Made by a program: the position numbers and the translations under genes. From assembly GCF_029504575.1 (NCBI RefSeq), contig NZ_JAQFII010000002.1, positions 457,507 through 521,506 of the forward strand: 64,000 nt of DNA. Direction: 5' to 3'. This stretch comes from Streptomyces sp. SPB162 (GTDB taxonomy: Bacteria > Actinomycetota > Actinomycetes > Streptomycetales > Streptomycetaceae). Of the stretch, positions 38,868 to 46,823 are shown piece after piece (position 1 is the first letter of the stretch; the number at the start of each line of letters is the position of its first letter). The notes under the pieces are model-generated. The model was not told where the DNA came from and ran no database searches. It was given only the letters and a program-made list of their open reading frames with translations.

Positions 38868-39894
38868 TTACTCTCCCGAATTAGGTGCGCCCTCGAACCC
38901 GCGCTCACTGAGTGTGGCACGAGGTCAGCGGCGCGGATTGGCTGGTGCCTTCGCCACGATGCTCCTGGCTGCCATCCCGTTTGCCGTCGTCCCACACTTC
39001 GTGGAGCGGGCGTGGTTCAGGGCGTCAAGGTGGAGCGCGCCACTGTACGAACGACCTTGACGCCCTGGGCCGCGACTGCTCGGCTCTGCCTGGGACGACG
39101 GTGGACGGGATGGCAGCTCCCACCTTCACCACGAACGGCCCGCGGTCGCCGTCCGGGTTTCCGCCATCCCAGAGTCGGAGCGCCCCCGCCGGAGGCATTG
39201 CCTGTACCTGGTCGGCGGGCAGGCGCGTTGCTGTCCGGCTCTGATCTCGGGTTGTGGGTGGGACGTGATCGGCGGGCCGCGTGCTGCCTGGCTGGTCGGG
39301 TGGGTTTCGCCGCTGCCCGCAACGTGGCCGAGTGGCCCTTGTGGTGTTGCTCAATGCGGTCTCGAACCTGGTGGGCGGGTGATGCTGTGGTGTGGTCCGC
39401 CCCTTGTCCCGGACCTGTGCTTTCCCCACTTTGTGGGCGCGGACGGCGGCCGGCGCGGTCCGCCGGTGGCGAAGACATGGAGGCGAGGCCGCGCCGGACG
39501 TCGTCCGGCGCCGCCGCGCTGTGCGCGGCCCTGATCTCTCTGAGAGAAGACTGCCTTGCAGACCCTGGAGGCCCGGGATTGTGGTTGGCCGCTGTCCGAG
39601 GTGCTTGTCCTGCGGGTGCCTGGTCCTGGAGGTCGAGGAGTGCCGCGGTGGTGGTGCTTTCCTGCTGGGGGTCACTCGGTCGCGTTGTGGGCAGCGGCGA
39701 AGGGCCCGCCCGTGCTGCCTGGCGTCGCTTCGGCGGCTGGGTTGGCAACGATCTGACACGCCCTCCCCTGCCCGGCAGCGCAGCCGGGCAGCGAGCGCAG
39801 CGAGCCTTGATCTAGTAGAGAAACTCTGTCCCCAAGGGTGTTGAGGCGCCGAGGTTCTGGGAGGGCGTCCGGGCGCTGGGCTACCGTGGCCTTC
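38868..39894. other. One-kilobase gene-poor region before the HD gene
   Basis: Long frames exist on both strands but have repetitive Arg/Pro/Gly composition and no recognisable domain. The plus strand is rich in GTGG and TGG runs (39240-39720). The only defined structure is the inverted repeat at 39019-39066. The region separates cargo from the AICE core and could contain a cis-acting transfer locus, but none was recognised. Confidence 0.4.
39019..39066. repeat. Perfect 13-bp inverted repeat
   Basis: AGGGCGTCAAGGT (39019-39031) and ACCTTGACGCCCT (39054-39066) are separated by 22 nt. The function could be a terminator, a protein-binding site or part of a transfer origin. Confidence 0.55.
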
Positions 39895-40464
39895 ATGGTG
39901 CCTTCACGTGTGGACAGTCCATCCGGCGCGGCCAAACTTGCTGAGGCGTTCCTACCTCCCTTGGGGAATCGCTGGCTACACACGCAGGCGGTAGCGGAGC
40001 GCGCTCGGCAGATCGCGGCAGCCGTGCCTGAGGACGAACGAGACCTGCTTGAGGCTGCGGCCTGGCTGCATGACCTGGGGTATGCGACCGAGCTTCGGGC
40101 TACAGGGTTCCACCCACTCGACGGAGCGCGTCACCTCGAATCCCTCGACGCACCGCGACGGTTGGTCTGCCTGGTCGCTCACCACTCCGGGGCAACCTTC
40201 GAGGCGGAACAGCGGGGACTGTCGGCAGAGCTGGCGACGTACGAACGGGAAGACTCCCCGCTGCTGGATGCGCTGATCTGCGCGGACATGACCACGGGGC
40301 CGGCTGGTGAGTCTTTCGACTTCGATACCCGCATTGACGAAATCCTCGACAGGTACGCGCCCGGCACCGAGGTACACAACGCGATCAGCAAGGCTCGGCC
40401 CTACCTGGCAGCCGCCACCGAACGTGTGCGTACGCGCCTGGAACGCGCCGATCAACCGATGTAG
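39895..40464 (+). CDS. HD-domain phosphohydrolase
   Basis: The 189-residue protein has the HD superfamily metal-site pattern: His29, His59-Asp60 in AAWLHDLGY, and a later Asp in FHPLDGARHL. These enzymes remove phosphates from nucleotides or related compounds. TACCGT lies just before ATG 39895, which fits a leaderless start. The gene converges with the Nudix gene and their ends overlap by 13 bp. HD and Nudix hydrolase pairs recur next to each other in pSAM2-like elements, so a role in controlling transfer or nucleotide signals is plausible. Confidence 0.8.
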   Translation: MVPSRVDSPSGAAKLAEAFLPPLGNRWLHTQAVAERARQIAAAVPEDERDLLEAAAWLHDLGYATELRATGFHPLDGARHLESLDAPRRLVCLVAHHSGATFEAEQRGLSAELATYEREDSPLLDALICADMTTGPAGESFDFDTRIDEILDRYAPGTEVHNAISKARPYLAAATERVRTRLERADQPM

Positions 40465-40922
40465 GGCTCGTTCCGTTGGGCCAGGCCGTGGTCAATGCGG
40501 AGTCTCATCGACGGATGGATGTTGAGGGAGTCCAACCGGTCCAGCTCGACGAATGCCACTTCCTTGGTCTCGCTGCTGGTGTGCAGGTCGCCACCGACGA
40601 TGCGCGCAGTGAAGCAGGTCGAGTACTGCTGACGTACTTCGCCGTCGTCATAGGCGATCACGTGGGCTGGATTGGTGTAGATGCCGACCAGCCCTGTCAC
40701 CTCGATGTCGATTCCGGTCTCTTCCCGAGTCTCCCGTAGTGCTGCGTTCGACGCGGATTCGCCGACGTCCACACCACCTCCGGGCAGCGCCCAAAGGTCG
40801 TTGTCGGTCTTGTGGACAAGTAGCAGCGCCCCCGCATCGTTGAGAGCGACGACGGTCACCGAGGGAACGATGCTGTTCGCCTGCGGAGCGTGCGGATCAT
40901 TGAGGTAGTCAACTCGCGCCAT
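40452..40922 (-). CDS. Nudix hydrolase, Pif-like
   Basis: The 156-residue protein carries a full Nudix box at 49-71: G49, E55, then REtrEEtGI (R63, E64, E67, E68, G70). In pSAM2 the transfer-immunity protein Pif has a Nudix motif, and the position of this gene in the AICE regulatory region fits that role. Equivalence to Pif is inferred from motif and context. It lies 19 bp downstream of the XRE-type regulator gene on the same strand and may be cotranscribed with it. Confidence 0.8.
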   Translation of the reverse strand: MARVDYLNDPHAPQANSIVPSVTVVALNDAGALLLVHKTDNDLWALPGGGVDVGESASNAALRETREETGIDIEVTGLVGIYTNPAHVIAYDDGEVRQQYSTCFTARIVGGDLHTSSETKEVAFVELDRLDSLNIHPSMRLRIDHGLAQRNEPYIG

Positions 40923-40940
40923 GCCTCAAGCCTCGCATGC

Positions 40941-41678
40941 TCAGCCGCCGTCCGGCCGGCCGCGCTCCCACGCGTAGTCGAAACTCTTCATGTAGTGCCG
41001 GAACGTGCGACCGCCTGGGACGTAGCGGAAGTGCAGCACTGGGTTCTGCCCGGCGGGCGCTCCGAGGACGTGGGGATTGACCAGCACGTCGTCATCGAAG
41101 CGGTAGATCGAGTTATAGAGGATCGTGTCGTGTAGCCGAACTTCCAAGCCAGGAGTTCCGACCGCTGACCGCAGGTAGCTGCGGGTGATCCTCGCGCGTG
41201 AGGCGAGGTTGTCTCCAATTCCCTCCTCCTCGCCCCGTCGGAGGATCATCTCGGAGTCCGGGTCACCCAGCAGGATGCGGACCTGTGCACCCGCCGTCGC
41301 CTTGTCAGCGAGATCGTCGGAGAGCTCAGGGTGAGTGTCGAAGAGGAACAGCCCTGCGTACACCAGAATCTCAACCTGGCTGGTCGCGTTGTCGATGAGG
41401 GACGACCAGAGGTGCGCCGGGACGGCACCGCGGTTGGGATAGAACGTGACCAGTTCGGCCGTGCTGGCGGTCTTGGCCTGCGGCTCCACGGATGGCCATA
41501 GATAGACCTCATCGACTACAAGGAACTTCGAGGTCTTCCATCGGTGATTCCGGTGCGGCACTCGATCAGTGGTGATCCAGCGCTCGACCGTCTTGGGGTC
41601 TACGCCGACATGATCGGCAAGCGACTGGATGGTGTGGTCATTGGCTGCGATCGTCGCGCGTAAACGTTCATTGGCCAT
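40941..41678 (-). CDS. XRE-type regulator with PLD-like C-terminal domain
   Basis: The 245-residue protein begins with a helix-turn-helix (TIQSLADHVGVDPKTVERWI), followed by a region with the fold pattern of phospholipase D-like domains (LIDNATSQVEILVYAGLFLFD, GAQVRILLGDPDS) and RFDDDVLVNPHVLGAP. The catalytic HKD motif is absent, so the domain probably senses a ligand and does not cut DNA. The gene is divergent from the AICE operon and the long inverted repeat 41695-41740 lies 17 bp before its ATG. It is the best candidate for the element's repressor. Confidence 0.75.
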   Translation of the reverse strand: MANERLRATIAANDHTIQSLADHVGVDPKTVERWITTDRVPHRNHRWKTSKFLVVDEVYLWPSVEPQAKTASTAELVTFYPNRGAVPAHLWSSLIDNATSQVEILVYAGLFLFDTHPELSDDLADKATAGAQVRILLGDPDSEMILRRGEEEGIGDNLASRARITRSYLRSAVGTPGLEVRLHDTILYNSIYRFDDDVLVNPHVLGAPAGQNPVLHFRYVPGGRTFRHYMKSFDYAWERGRPDGG

Positions 41679-41694
41679 GCCGTGCCAACTCCTA

Positions 41695-41740
41695 GGACGC
41701 AGGGACGTTTTGACGACACATCAGACGTCCCTAAGCGTCC
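41695..41740. promoter_or_regulatory. Candidate operator of the AICE regulator
   Basis: GGACGC-a-GGGACGT (41695-41708) is repeated in inverted form as ACGTCCC-taa-GCGTCC (41725-41740). Further GCGTCC half-sites occur near 41756 and 41826. It lies between the regulator and the divergent transfer operon. Confidence 0.6.
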
Positions 41741-41776
41741 ATACGGGCCGTGATGCGTCCACCACCTGAGGCGGTT

Positions 41777-41813
41777 TCCTGATGTTGCCGGAGAGACCGG
41801 CACTCCATCAGGA
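41777..41813 (+). promoter_or_regulatory. Hairpin in the leader of the transfer operon
   Basis: TCCTGATG pairs with CATCAGGA, and an inner TGCCGG pairs with CCGGCA. It lies 21 bp before the first gene of the operon and could modulate transcription or translation of the leader. Confidence 0.45.
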
Positions 41814-41834
41814 CCAAACCCCGGAGCGTCCGAC

Positions 41835-42188
41835 ATGCGTCAGATTCCCGTAGATATCTCCGCTGCCACCGTGATGGTGGCGCAGCCTCCGCAGACGAAG
41901 ATGAAGGACAAGAAGACCGGCCTGGTCGCCGTGGACACCGACACTGGTCAGCCGCTGAAGACGGTGGACGTGATGTTCGTGGCCAATGGTGAGGCCGAGG
42001 TCATGACGGTGACGGTGGTCGAGTCGGGAATCACTGGTGAGCTGGTCATGGGCACGCTGGTGGCGCTGACGGGTCTGGTGGCTCGGCCGTGGGAGAACGA
42101 GTTCAACGGCACGAAGCGGCACGGGATCGCCTTCCGCGCCGCTGCGGTCACCGCAATCTCGCCGGCTACCTCGAACGTCAAGGGCTGA
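41835..42188 (+). CDS. SCO3933-family regulatory protein
   Basis: A 117-residue soluble protein with the beginning IPVDISAATVMV and the centre DTDTGQPLKTVDVMFVANGE, as in the SCO3933 family that precedes the tra gene in many AICEs. It is the first gene of the core operon and ends 5 bp before the FtsK-type gene, which suggests coupled translation. The function is not established; a regulatory role is the family's annotation. Confidence 0.75.
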   Translation: MRQIPVDISAATVMVAQPPQTKMKDKKTGLVAVDTDTGQPLKTVDVMFVANGEAEVMTVTVVESGITGELVMGTLVALTGLVARPWENEFNGTKRHGIAFRAAAVTAISPATSNVKG

Positions 42189-42193
42189 TCGCC

Positions 42194-43564
42194 ATGCGGG
42201 GGACGTTAGTCCTGGTCCTGCTGGCGCTTGTGGTCGCCGGGGTGGTGCTGCTTCGGTCGAAGCGTCCGGCCTGGTACTGGATGACCTTCGGTGCCTTGGT
42301 GGCGCTGGTGCGGATCGCGTTCACCTACGGCTCGGTGATGGAGGCGTGCGGGCTGACTGTTCCGCCGTCCCGGATCCGGCTGGTCCTGGCGCGGATGGCC
42401 CGCCGGGAGGTGCCGCCCAATCGTCCGCCGCGTCTGTTGCGGACCCGGGTCACCCGCACCGGGCTGGTGCTGCGGCTGAGGCTCCGCCCGGGTCAGGACG
42501 CCTTCGATGTGTCCGCCTCGACTGACCGGCTGCGGCATTCGTTCCGCATGTACGGCGTGACCTCCCGCGAGATCAAGGCGGGCGTCGTCGAGGTCCGGAT
42601 GACCGGGTATGACGTACTGCACCAGGTCGTCATACCCGCCAAGACGGACCGCGATCTGTTGCGGGTACCGGTGGCGATGGTGGATGACGGGTCGGTGCAC
42701 TACCGGGACTTCCGGCAGGTACCGCACTGCCTGGAGCTGGGCGCCACCTTGTCGGGGAAGTCGGTCTACCAGCGGAACCTGGTCACCGAGCTGAGCGCCC
42801 AACCGGTCGCCCTGGTCGGCATCGACTGCAAACAAGGCGTCGAACTCGGTCCGCTGGCCCGCCGCTTCTCCGCCCTGGCCGACAACCCCGACAGCGCCGC
42901 TGACCTCCTGGAAGCCCTAGTCGGCCTGATGGCAGACGCCTTCCAGCTCATCCGACGTGAGCAGCGGATCAGCGCGGACACCCCGGATGCGGAGATCACT
43001 TCCGACATCTGGGGCCTGCCCGAACACCTGCGGCCGGTGCCGGTGGTGCTGTTCATCGACGAAGTAGCCGAGCTACTGCTGATCTCCTCACCTTCACAGA
43101 AGAAGCGCCGCGAGCGGATCATGACCGCCCTGATCTCCCTGGTCCAGCTCGGACGCGCCGCCGGAATCTACGTGGAAGTATGCGGGCAGCGCTTCGGCTC
43201 CGAACTCGGCGATGGAGTGACCATGCTCCGGGCCCAGTTGACCGGCCGCGTCTGCCACCGCGTCAACGACGAGGGTTCAGCCAAAATGGCCTTCGCCGAC
43301 ATCTCTCCCGAAGCCGTCCTCGCCGCCACGATGATCCCTGCCGAGCTGCCTGGCGTCGCGATCGTCGGCGACACCGCCGGTGGCTGGTCCCGCACCCGCG
43401 CCCCGCACACCACCCTCCGCCAGGCCGTCACCGCCTGCAACGAGACCGCGCACCTGACCCCGGACCTGCCGGAACTGGCAGCCTTCCGGCCCGTGCTGCC
43501 CCCGCTCGTCACCGCTGGCCCGCCGTCGCTGATCAAGCCCCGGCCCCGCCCGGTCACCGAGTAG
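42194..43564 (+). CDS. traSA: FtsK/SpoIIIE-type DNA translocase, AICE transfer protein
   Basis: The 456-residue protein has two N-terminal membrane helices (about 4-20 and 27-45), then an FtsK-like motor with Walker A GATLSGKS (183-190) and Walker B VVLFIDEVAELL, and RCA-like arginines. Leu186 replaces the usual Gly of GATGSGKS. In Streptomyces one such hexameric pump moves double-stranded DNA from mycelium to mycelium. The ATG at 42194 is chosen over the longer frame because the previous gene ends at 42188. TraSA of pSAM2 is the closest named relative by context. Confidence 0.88.
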   Translation: MRGTLVLVLLALVVAGVVLLRSKRPAWYWMTFGALVALVRIAFTYGSVMEACGLTVPPSRIRLVLARMARREVPPNRPPRLLRTRVTRTGLVLRLRLRPGQDAFDVSASTDRLRHSFRMYGVTSREIKAGVVEVRMTGYDVLHQVVIPAKTDRDLLRVPVAMVDDGSVHYRDFRQVPHCLELGATLSGKSVYQRNLVTELSAQPVALVGIDCKQGVELGPLARRFSALADNPDSAADLLEALVGLMADAFQLIRREQRISADTPDAEITSDIWGLPEHLRPVPVVLFIDEVAELLLISSPSQKKRRERIMTALISLVQLGRAAGIYVEVCGQRFGSELGDGVTMLRAQLTGRVCHRVNDEGSAKMAFADISPEAVLAATMIPAELPGVAIVGDTAGGWSRTRAPHTTLRQAVTACNETAHLTPDLPELAAFRPVLPPLVTAGPPSLIKPRPRPVTE

Positions 43565-43649
43565 CACCCCCTCCCCACCGGTCGGCGTGACCACCTTCGC
43601 GCCAGGTCCCTACCCCGCCCATGCCCGATGCCGGAAGGAAGTGCCCGTC

Positions 43650-43853
43650 ATGTCCGAACCGACCGCATCCGAAATCGCCAGGCTTCTGCGAGACGTCCGC
43701 GCCCTGCGTAAGGGGCACGGCAACGAGTCCGAGGTGATGGACCGCAAGGCCGGCCTCCTGGAGCGCATCGCCGCCTCCCAGCCCGGCGACACCGAGACCG
43801 CTGAGGTCGCCCGCGCCGCTCGTGCTCGCGCTGACGCCCTCAAGGACCGGTGA
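43650..43853 (+). CDS. Small helical protein of the AICE operon
   Basis: A 67-residue charged, fully helical protein (SEIARLLRDVRALRKGHG, DRKAGLLERIAASQ) with a strong GGAAGGAAG ribosome site before ATG 43650. No membrane segment. Found in this position in related elements; function unknown. Confidence 0.65.
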   Translation: MSEPTASEIARLLRDVRALRKGHGNESEVMDRKAGLLERIAASQPGDTETAEVARAARARADALKDR

Positions 43854-43858
43854 CCGTC

Positions 43859-44017
43859 ATGGCTGCCCGTACAGCCGTCAAGGCCGCTCCGAAGTGCCTG
43901 GTCTGCAAGGGCACCGGTGAGGTCGCCATCCCGGTCAAGGTCGGCCGCAAGCAACGGATCACCGAGGACCACCAGGTCGGGATGTGTCTGACCTGCTTCG
44001 GCTCCGGCCAGGCCTGA
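43859..44017 (+). CDS. Short zinc-finger-like protein (52 aa)
   Basis: The product carries CLVCKGTG and CLTCFGSG, two CxxCxGxG motifs like those of the DnaJ zinc finger, 35 residues apart, so a single zinc site is likely. ATG 43859 is used; an in-frame GTG at 43850 overlapping the preceding TGA is an alternative and would couple translation. A related two-CxxC protein is encoded at 46623. Confidence 0.6.
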   Translation: MAARTAVKAAPKCLVCKGTGEVAIPVKVGRKQRITEDHQVGMCLTCFGSGQA

Positions 44018-44099
44018 TCCTTCGATCCCTGGTGCCGGGTGGCTGGACCTGCTCCCCGCCCGGCCCCGGACCCCAACCCCTTGAAGGGAGTGAACGGTT

Positions 44100-44750
44100 A
44101 TGCGTCTTCCGATCCGACCCGATGCGGTCCTGGTGCAGGCGGTCATCGCCGGCGCGCTGTCCTTCGCCCACTTGCACGACATCGCCAACGCCGCCGGACA
44201 ACACGGCTGGAAAGCCTGGGCCTACCCGATCAGCGTCGATCTGCTGTTGGTCGCTGCCTGGCACCGCCTGCGGACCCTTCGAGCGGCTGGTAGCCCGGCG
44301 CGGTCGGCGTGGATCTGGTTCGCCGTCGCCCTGGTCGCCTCGCTGGGCGCCAACGTCGCCACCGCCGGACTCCTCGACCTGGACCAGGTGCCCGACTGGC
44401 TGCGGATCCTCGTCGCCGGCTGGCCCGCGCTGGCCTTCCTCGGCGGAACCTTCCTCGCCCACAACCCGCTGCCCCGGGCCGAACCGCAAGCACTCGTGCC
44501 GGCTGACTGCGACCCCGAACCCTCCATCGGCCTCGACCTCGAACCGGTCCGGGAAGCGGTCACCGCCCCGGAGCCTGCTCCGGCGCTGCCTCCGGCTCCC
44601 GTTCCCGCTCCGGGCCTGGTCGCTCATGCCCGCAAAGTCGCCGCCGACCACCTGACAGCCACCGGAACCCCGATCGACCTCGACACCCTCACCGCCCGTC
44701 TCGGTGTCCCCGCTCCGCTCGCCCAGTCCATCGCCGCCCAACTCACCTGA
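44100..44750 (+). CDS. DUF2637 membrane protein (Spd-type spread protein)
   Basis: The 216-residue protein has four membrane helices (FAHLHDIANAAG lies after the first; WAYPISVDLLLVAAW in the second; WFAVALVASLGANVATAG in the third; LAFLGGTFLAHNP in the fourth), then a Pro/Ala-rich linker and a short helix-turn-helix-like end. DUF2637 proteins are constant members of AICE transfer operons and are linked to spreading of the element within the recipient mycelium. GAAGGGAG precedes ATG. Confidence 0.8.
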   Translation: MRLPIRPDAVLVQAVIAGALSFAHLHDIANAAGQHGWKAWAYPISVDLLLVAAWHRLRTLRAAGSPARSAWIWFAVALVASLGANVATAGLLDLDQVPDWLRILVAGWPALAFLGGTFLAHNPLPRAEPQALVPADCDPEPSIGLDLEPVREAVTAPEPAPALPPAPVPAPGLVAHARKVAADHLTATGTPIDLDTLTARLGVPAPLAQSIAAQLT

Positions 44751-44765
44751 AAGGACAGACCGTTC

Positions 44766-44957
44766 ATGGCCCGCAACGAGAACTTCCACTCCGTCTCCCA
44801 CGTCGGCCCGGTCCAGATCGGCACCTACCGCGACCACCTCGGCCGCACCCGGCACGCCGCCGCCTGCACCAACGACGGCTGCGGCTGGTCCTCGGACTAC
44901 TCCAACCGCGCCGCCGCTTCGCTGGCCGCCCGAACCCACCGCTGCCGCGTCCGCTGA
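44766..44957 (+). CDS. Mobile element transfer protein, small Cys-containing
   Basis: A 63-residue protein with HVGPVQIGTYRDHLGRTRHAA, ACTNDGCGWSSDYSN and a closing HRC. The spacing of three cysteines and a histidine suggests one zinc site. This small family lies next to spd genes in pSAM2-like elements. It starts 16 bp after the DUF2637 gene, behind GAAAGGAC. Confidence 0.7.
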   Translation: MARNENFHSVSHVGPVQIGTYRDHLGRTRHAAACTNDGCGWSSDYSNRAAASLAARTHRCRVR

Positions 44958-44978
44958 CCCCGGAAAGGACCGCCTCCC

Positions 44979-45176
44979 ATGCCTGTCTCCGTGCCGTTCT
45001 GGCTCGCCATCGCCGTCGTCGGCTACCTCGGCTACAAACTCGCCCGCCCACCCATGTGGCTCGTGATCGTCCTCCTGATCGGCGGATTCCTCCTCGCCAA
45101 CAGCTTCCTCGCCCCGGCCATCGAATCCGGCACCACCACCGGCGTCACCGTCGTCACCCCGACCACCCAGCCCTGA
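44979..45176 (+). CDS. Small two-helix membrane protein (SpdB-like)
   Basis: The 65-residue product has two close membrane helices (FWLAIAVVGYLGYKLA and WLVIVLLIGGFLLANSFLA) and a Thr-rich tail. The size, topology and position are those of SpdB-type spread proteins. It begins behind GGAAAGGA. Confidence 0.65.
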   Translation: MPVSVPFWLAIAVVGYLGYKLARPPMWLVIVLLIGGFLLANSFLAPAIESGTTTGVTVVTPTTQP

Positions 45177-45195
45177 CCTGAAAGGAAGTCCCGTC

Positions 45196-45519
45196 ATGCT
45201 CCGACCGCAGATCCCGACCATGCCCACCGCCACCTTCACCACCCCGCAGCACACCGCCCCGGTTCCGGCCGTTGCTCCGCACACGTCCTGCGCCTGCCAG
45301 CACCCGACCACCACACCCGCCACGGTCCCGCCCCGCCCGGCGGTCCGGCTCACCCCGGCCGGCTTGGTCGCCGTCGTCGGCGGTGGCGTCGCCGCGGTCC
45401 TCGTGATCGGCGCCGTCCTGGTCTCGCTGCTCCTGGCCGTCGCCGTCACCGCCGCCTCCATCGCGGTCTGCGCCGTCGTCCTGTGCTCGCTGCTCACCAG
45501 TCAGACCCGGAGGCGCTGA
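45196..45519 (+). CDS. SpdD-like protein
   Basis: A 107-residue protein with a Pro/Thr-rich first half containing one CAC motif and a long hydrophobic C-terminal part (AGLVAVVGGGVAAVLVIGAV and onward) forming one or two membrane helices, ending TSQTRRR. It follows a TGAAAGGAAG site and matches the layout of SpdD proteins of AICEs and Streptomyces plasmids. Confidence 0.7.
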   Translation: MLRPQIPTMPTATFTTPQHTAPVPAVAPHTSCACQHPTTTPATVPPRPAVRLTPAGLVAVVGGGVAAVLVIGAVLVSLLLAVAVTAASIAVCAVVLCSLLTSQTRRR

Positions 45520-45521
45520 CC

Positions 45522-45815
45522 ATGGCCGTCTACGTCGATGAGATCACCGACTACGGGGCCATCGCCCGCATGGCCGGTCTACGCACCACCCTGTGGGCCC
45601 ACCTGACCGCCGACACCCGCGAAGAACTGCACACCTTCGCCGCTGGGATTGGCCTCAAGCGCTCGTGGTTCCAGCACTCGGGCGACCACCGCTGGCACTA
45701 CGACATCACCCCCGGCAAACGCGCCGCCGCCCTGCGCGCCGGCGCCCAGCCCATCGACCGACGCGGCCTCGCCGCGCTCATGGCCCGCCGCCGTACCGCC
45801 GAACCGAACCACTGA
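45522..45815 (+). CDS. DUF4031 domain protein
   Basis: The 97-residue protein begins MAVYVDEITDYGAI and contains LWAHLTADTREELHTFAAGI, LKRSWFQHSGDHRWHYDITP and a basic end, the DUF4031 pattern. ATG 45522 starts 2 bp after the SpdD stop, preceded by GGAGGC. The conserved His, Asp and Trp residues suggest an enzyme or metal site, but no activity is known to me. Confidence 0.75.
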   Translation: MAVYVDEITDYGAIARMAGLRTTLWAHLTADTREELHTFAAGIGLKRSWFQHSGDHRWHYDITPGKRAAALRAGAQPIDRRGLAALMARRRTAEPNH

Positions 45816-45830
45816 GAGGACACACCAGCC

Positions 45831-46469
45831 ATGGACCCCATCGCCGCCGCCTCGGTCTTACCCGCACTCGGTTGGGCCGTTCACAGCACTCTCCTGGGCC
45901 GCCGTCTGGCCACTGCCCGCCGCGATCCCCTGACCGGACTGCTCACCCGCGCCGGATGGACCACCGCCGCCCGGCGCCTGATCCAGCGCGCCCCCGGTGC
46001 CCTGATCCTGCTGATCGACCTGGACGACTTCAAGTCCATCAACGACACCCACGGCCACGCCGCCGGGGACGCCGTGATCGCCACGACCGGCCGCCGCCTG
46101 GCCACCTGGTGCCACCGCAACGGCACCGCCGGCCGCCTGGGCGGAGACGAATTCGTCGCCATCGCCACCGACCTCGATGTCAACGGCGCTGTGGCCGCTC
46201 TGATCGAGACGCTGAACGAGCCCGTCCCGTACGCGGACGACCTGATCCCGGTCTGGGCCTCGGTGGGCTACTGCCGCCTGGCTGACCTGCCCGTACCGAC
46301 TCTGTCGAACGCCCTGGCGGCCGCCGATCGCGCGATGTACCAGGCCAAGGGCTCATCTCGCCGGAACGCGGGCCCCTTTGGGGAGTTGTTCGACCGCCAG
46401 TTCCTCCCGGCTCCCGGGAACGAAGACGTGGTCGAGTCCGGCCCGCACGTCGAGGACCCGCCGTTCTAG
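45831..46469 (+). CDS. GGDEF-domain protein (putative diguanylate cyclase)
   Basis: The 212-residue protein has a short hydrophobic start, then one GGDEF domain: DPLTGLLTRAGW (32-43), the metal-binding LIDLDDFKSIND (61-72) and GGDEF at 104-108, all intact. The inhibitory RxxD site expected five residues before GGDEF is RNGT, so feedback inhibition by c-di-GMP is not expected. c-di-GMP controls BldD and development in Streptomyces, so a transfer-operon cyclase could influence host differentiation. It lies in the AICE operon 15 bp after DUF4031. Confidence 0.82.
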   Translation: MDPIAAASVLPALGWAVHSTLLGRRLATARRDPLTGLLTRAGWTTAARRLIQRAPGALILLIDLDDFKSINDTHGHAAGDAVIATTGRRLATWCHRNGTAGRLGGDEFVAIATDLDVNGAVAALIETLNEPVPYADDLIPVWASVGYCRLADLPVPTLSNALAAADRAMYQAKGSSRRNAGPFGELFDRQFLPAPGNEDVVESGPHVEDPPF

Positions 46470-46622
46470 CGCGGCCCCGCCGACCTCCTGGCCGGCCCAT
46501 TCCACCCCGCGTACCCACCGCCGTCAGCCCGACCCCCGGGGCGGCCTCTACCGCCAAGTATCCGCCGCCCCGGGAGCCCCACCCTCGCCCATCCCGAAAG
46601 ACCGACAAGGAGAACACCCATC

Positions 46623-46823
46623 ATGCCCACCCCCAACCTCTCCTCGCCCCCGATCTGCCCGGACTGCGACGGCTTCCCCGTCGTCGCCATCACCACCGGC
46701 ACTCGTCAGCCGAACGGACAGCGCACCACGATCACGGTGGACTGCCGGGCCTGCAACGGAACCGGCACCACCCCCGCCCGCCGGCCGGTCCGCCTGTCGG
46801 TGTCGGCAGGTGTCTCGTGCTGA
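46623..46823 (+). CDS. Small two-CxxC zinc-ribbon protein
   Basis: A 66-residue protein with CPDCDGFP and CRACNGTG, about 28 residues apart, forming a likely zinc ribbon related to the 52-aa protein at 43859. Its last codons overlap the GTG start of the methyltransferase gene by 7 bp. The AAGGAGAACACCC leader gives a good ribosome site. Confidence 0.6.
   Translation: MPTPNLSSPPICPDCDGFPVVAITTGTRQPNGQRTTITVDCRACNGTGTTPARRPVRLSVSAGVSC

Noticed and set aside
39017..39748. Pro/Arg/Ala-rich minus-strand frames left of the HD gene
   Set aside because: Overlapping long frames in several phases without domains or ribosome sites indicate GC-rich noncoding sequence.
43959..45497. 512-codon minus-strand frame opposite the Spd-type genes
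   Set aside because: It is a GC-driven antisense shadow of well-supported plus-strand genes with good ribosome sites; its Gly/Arg/Val composition has no domain.
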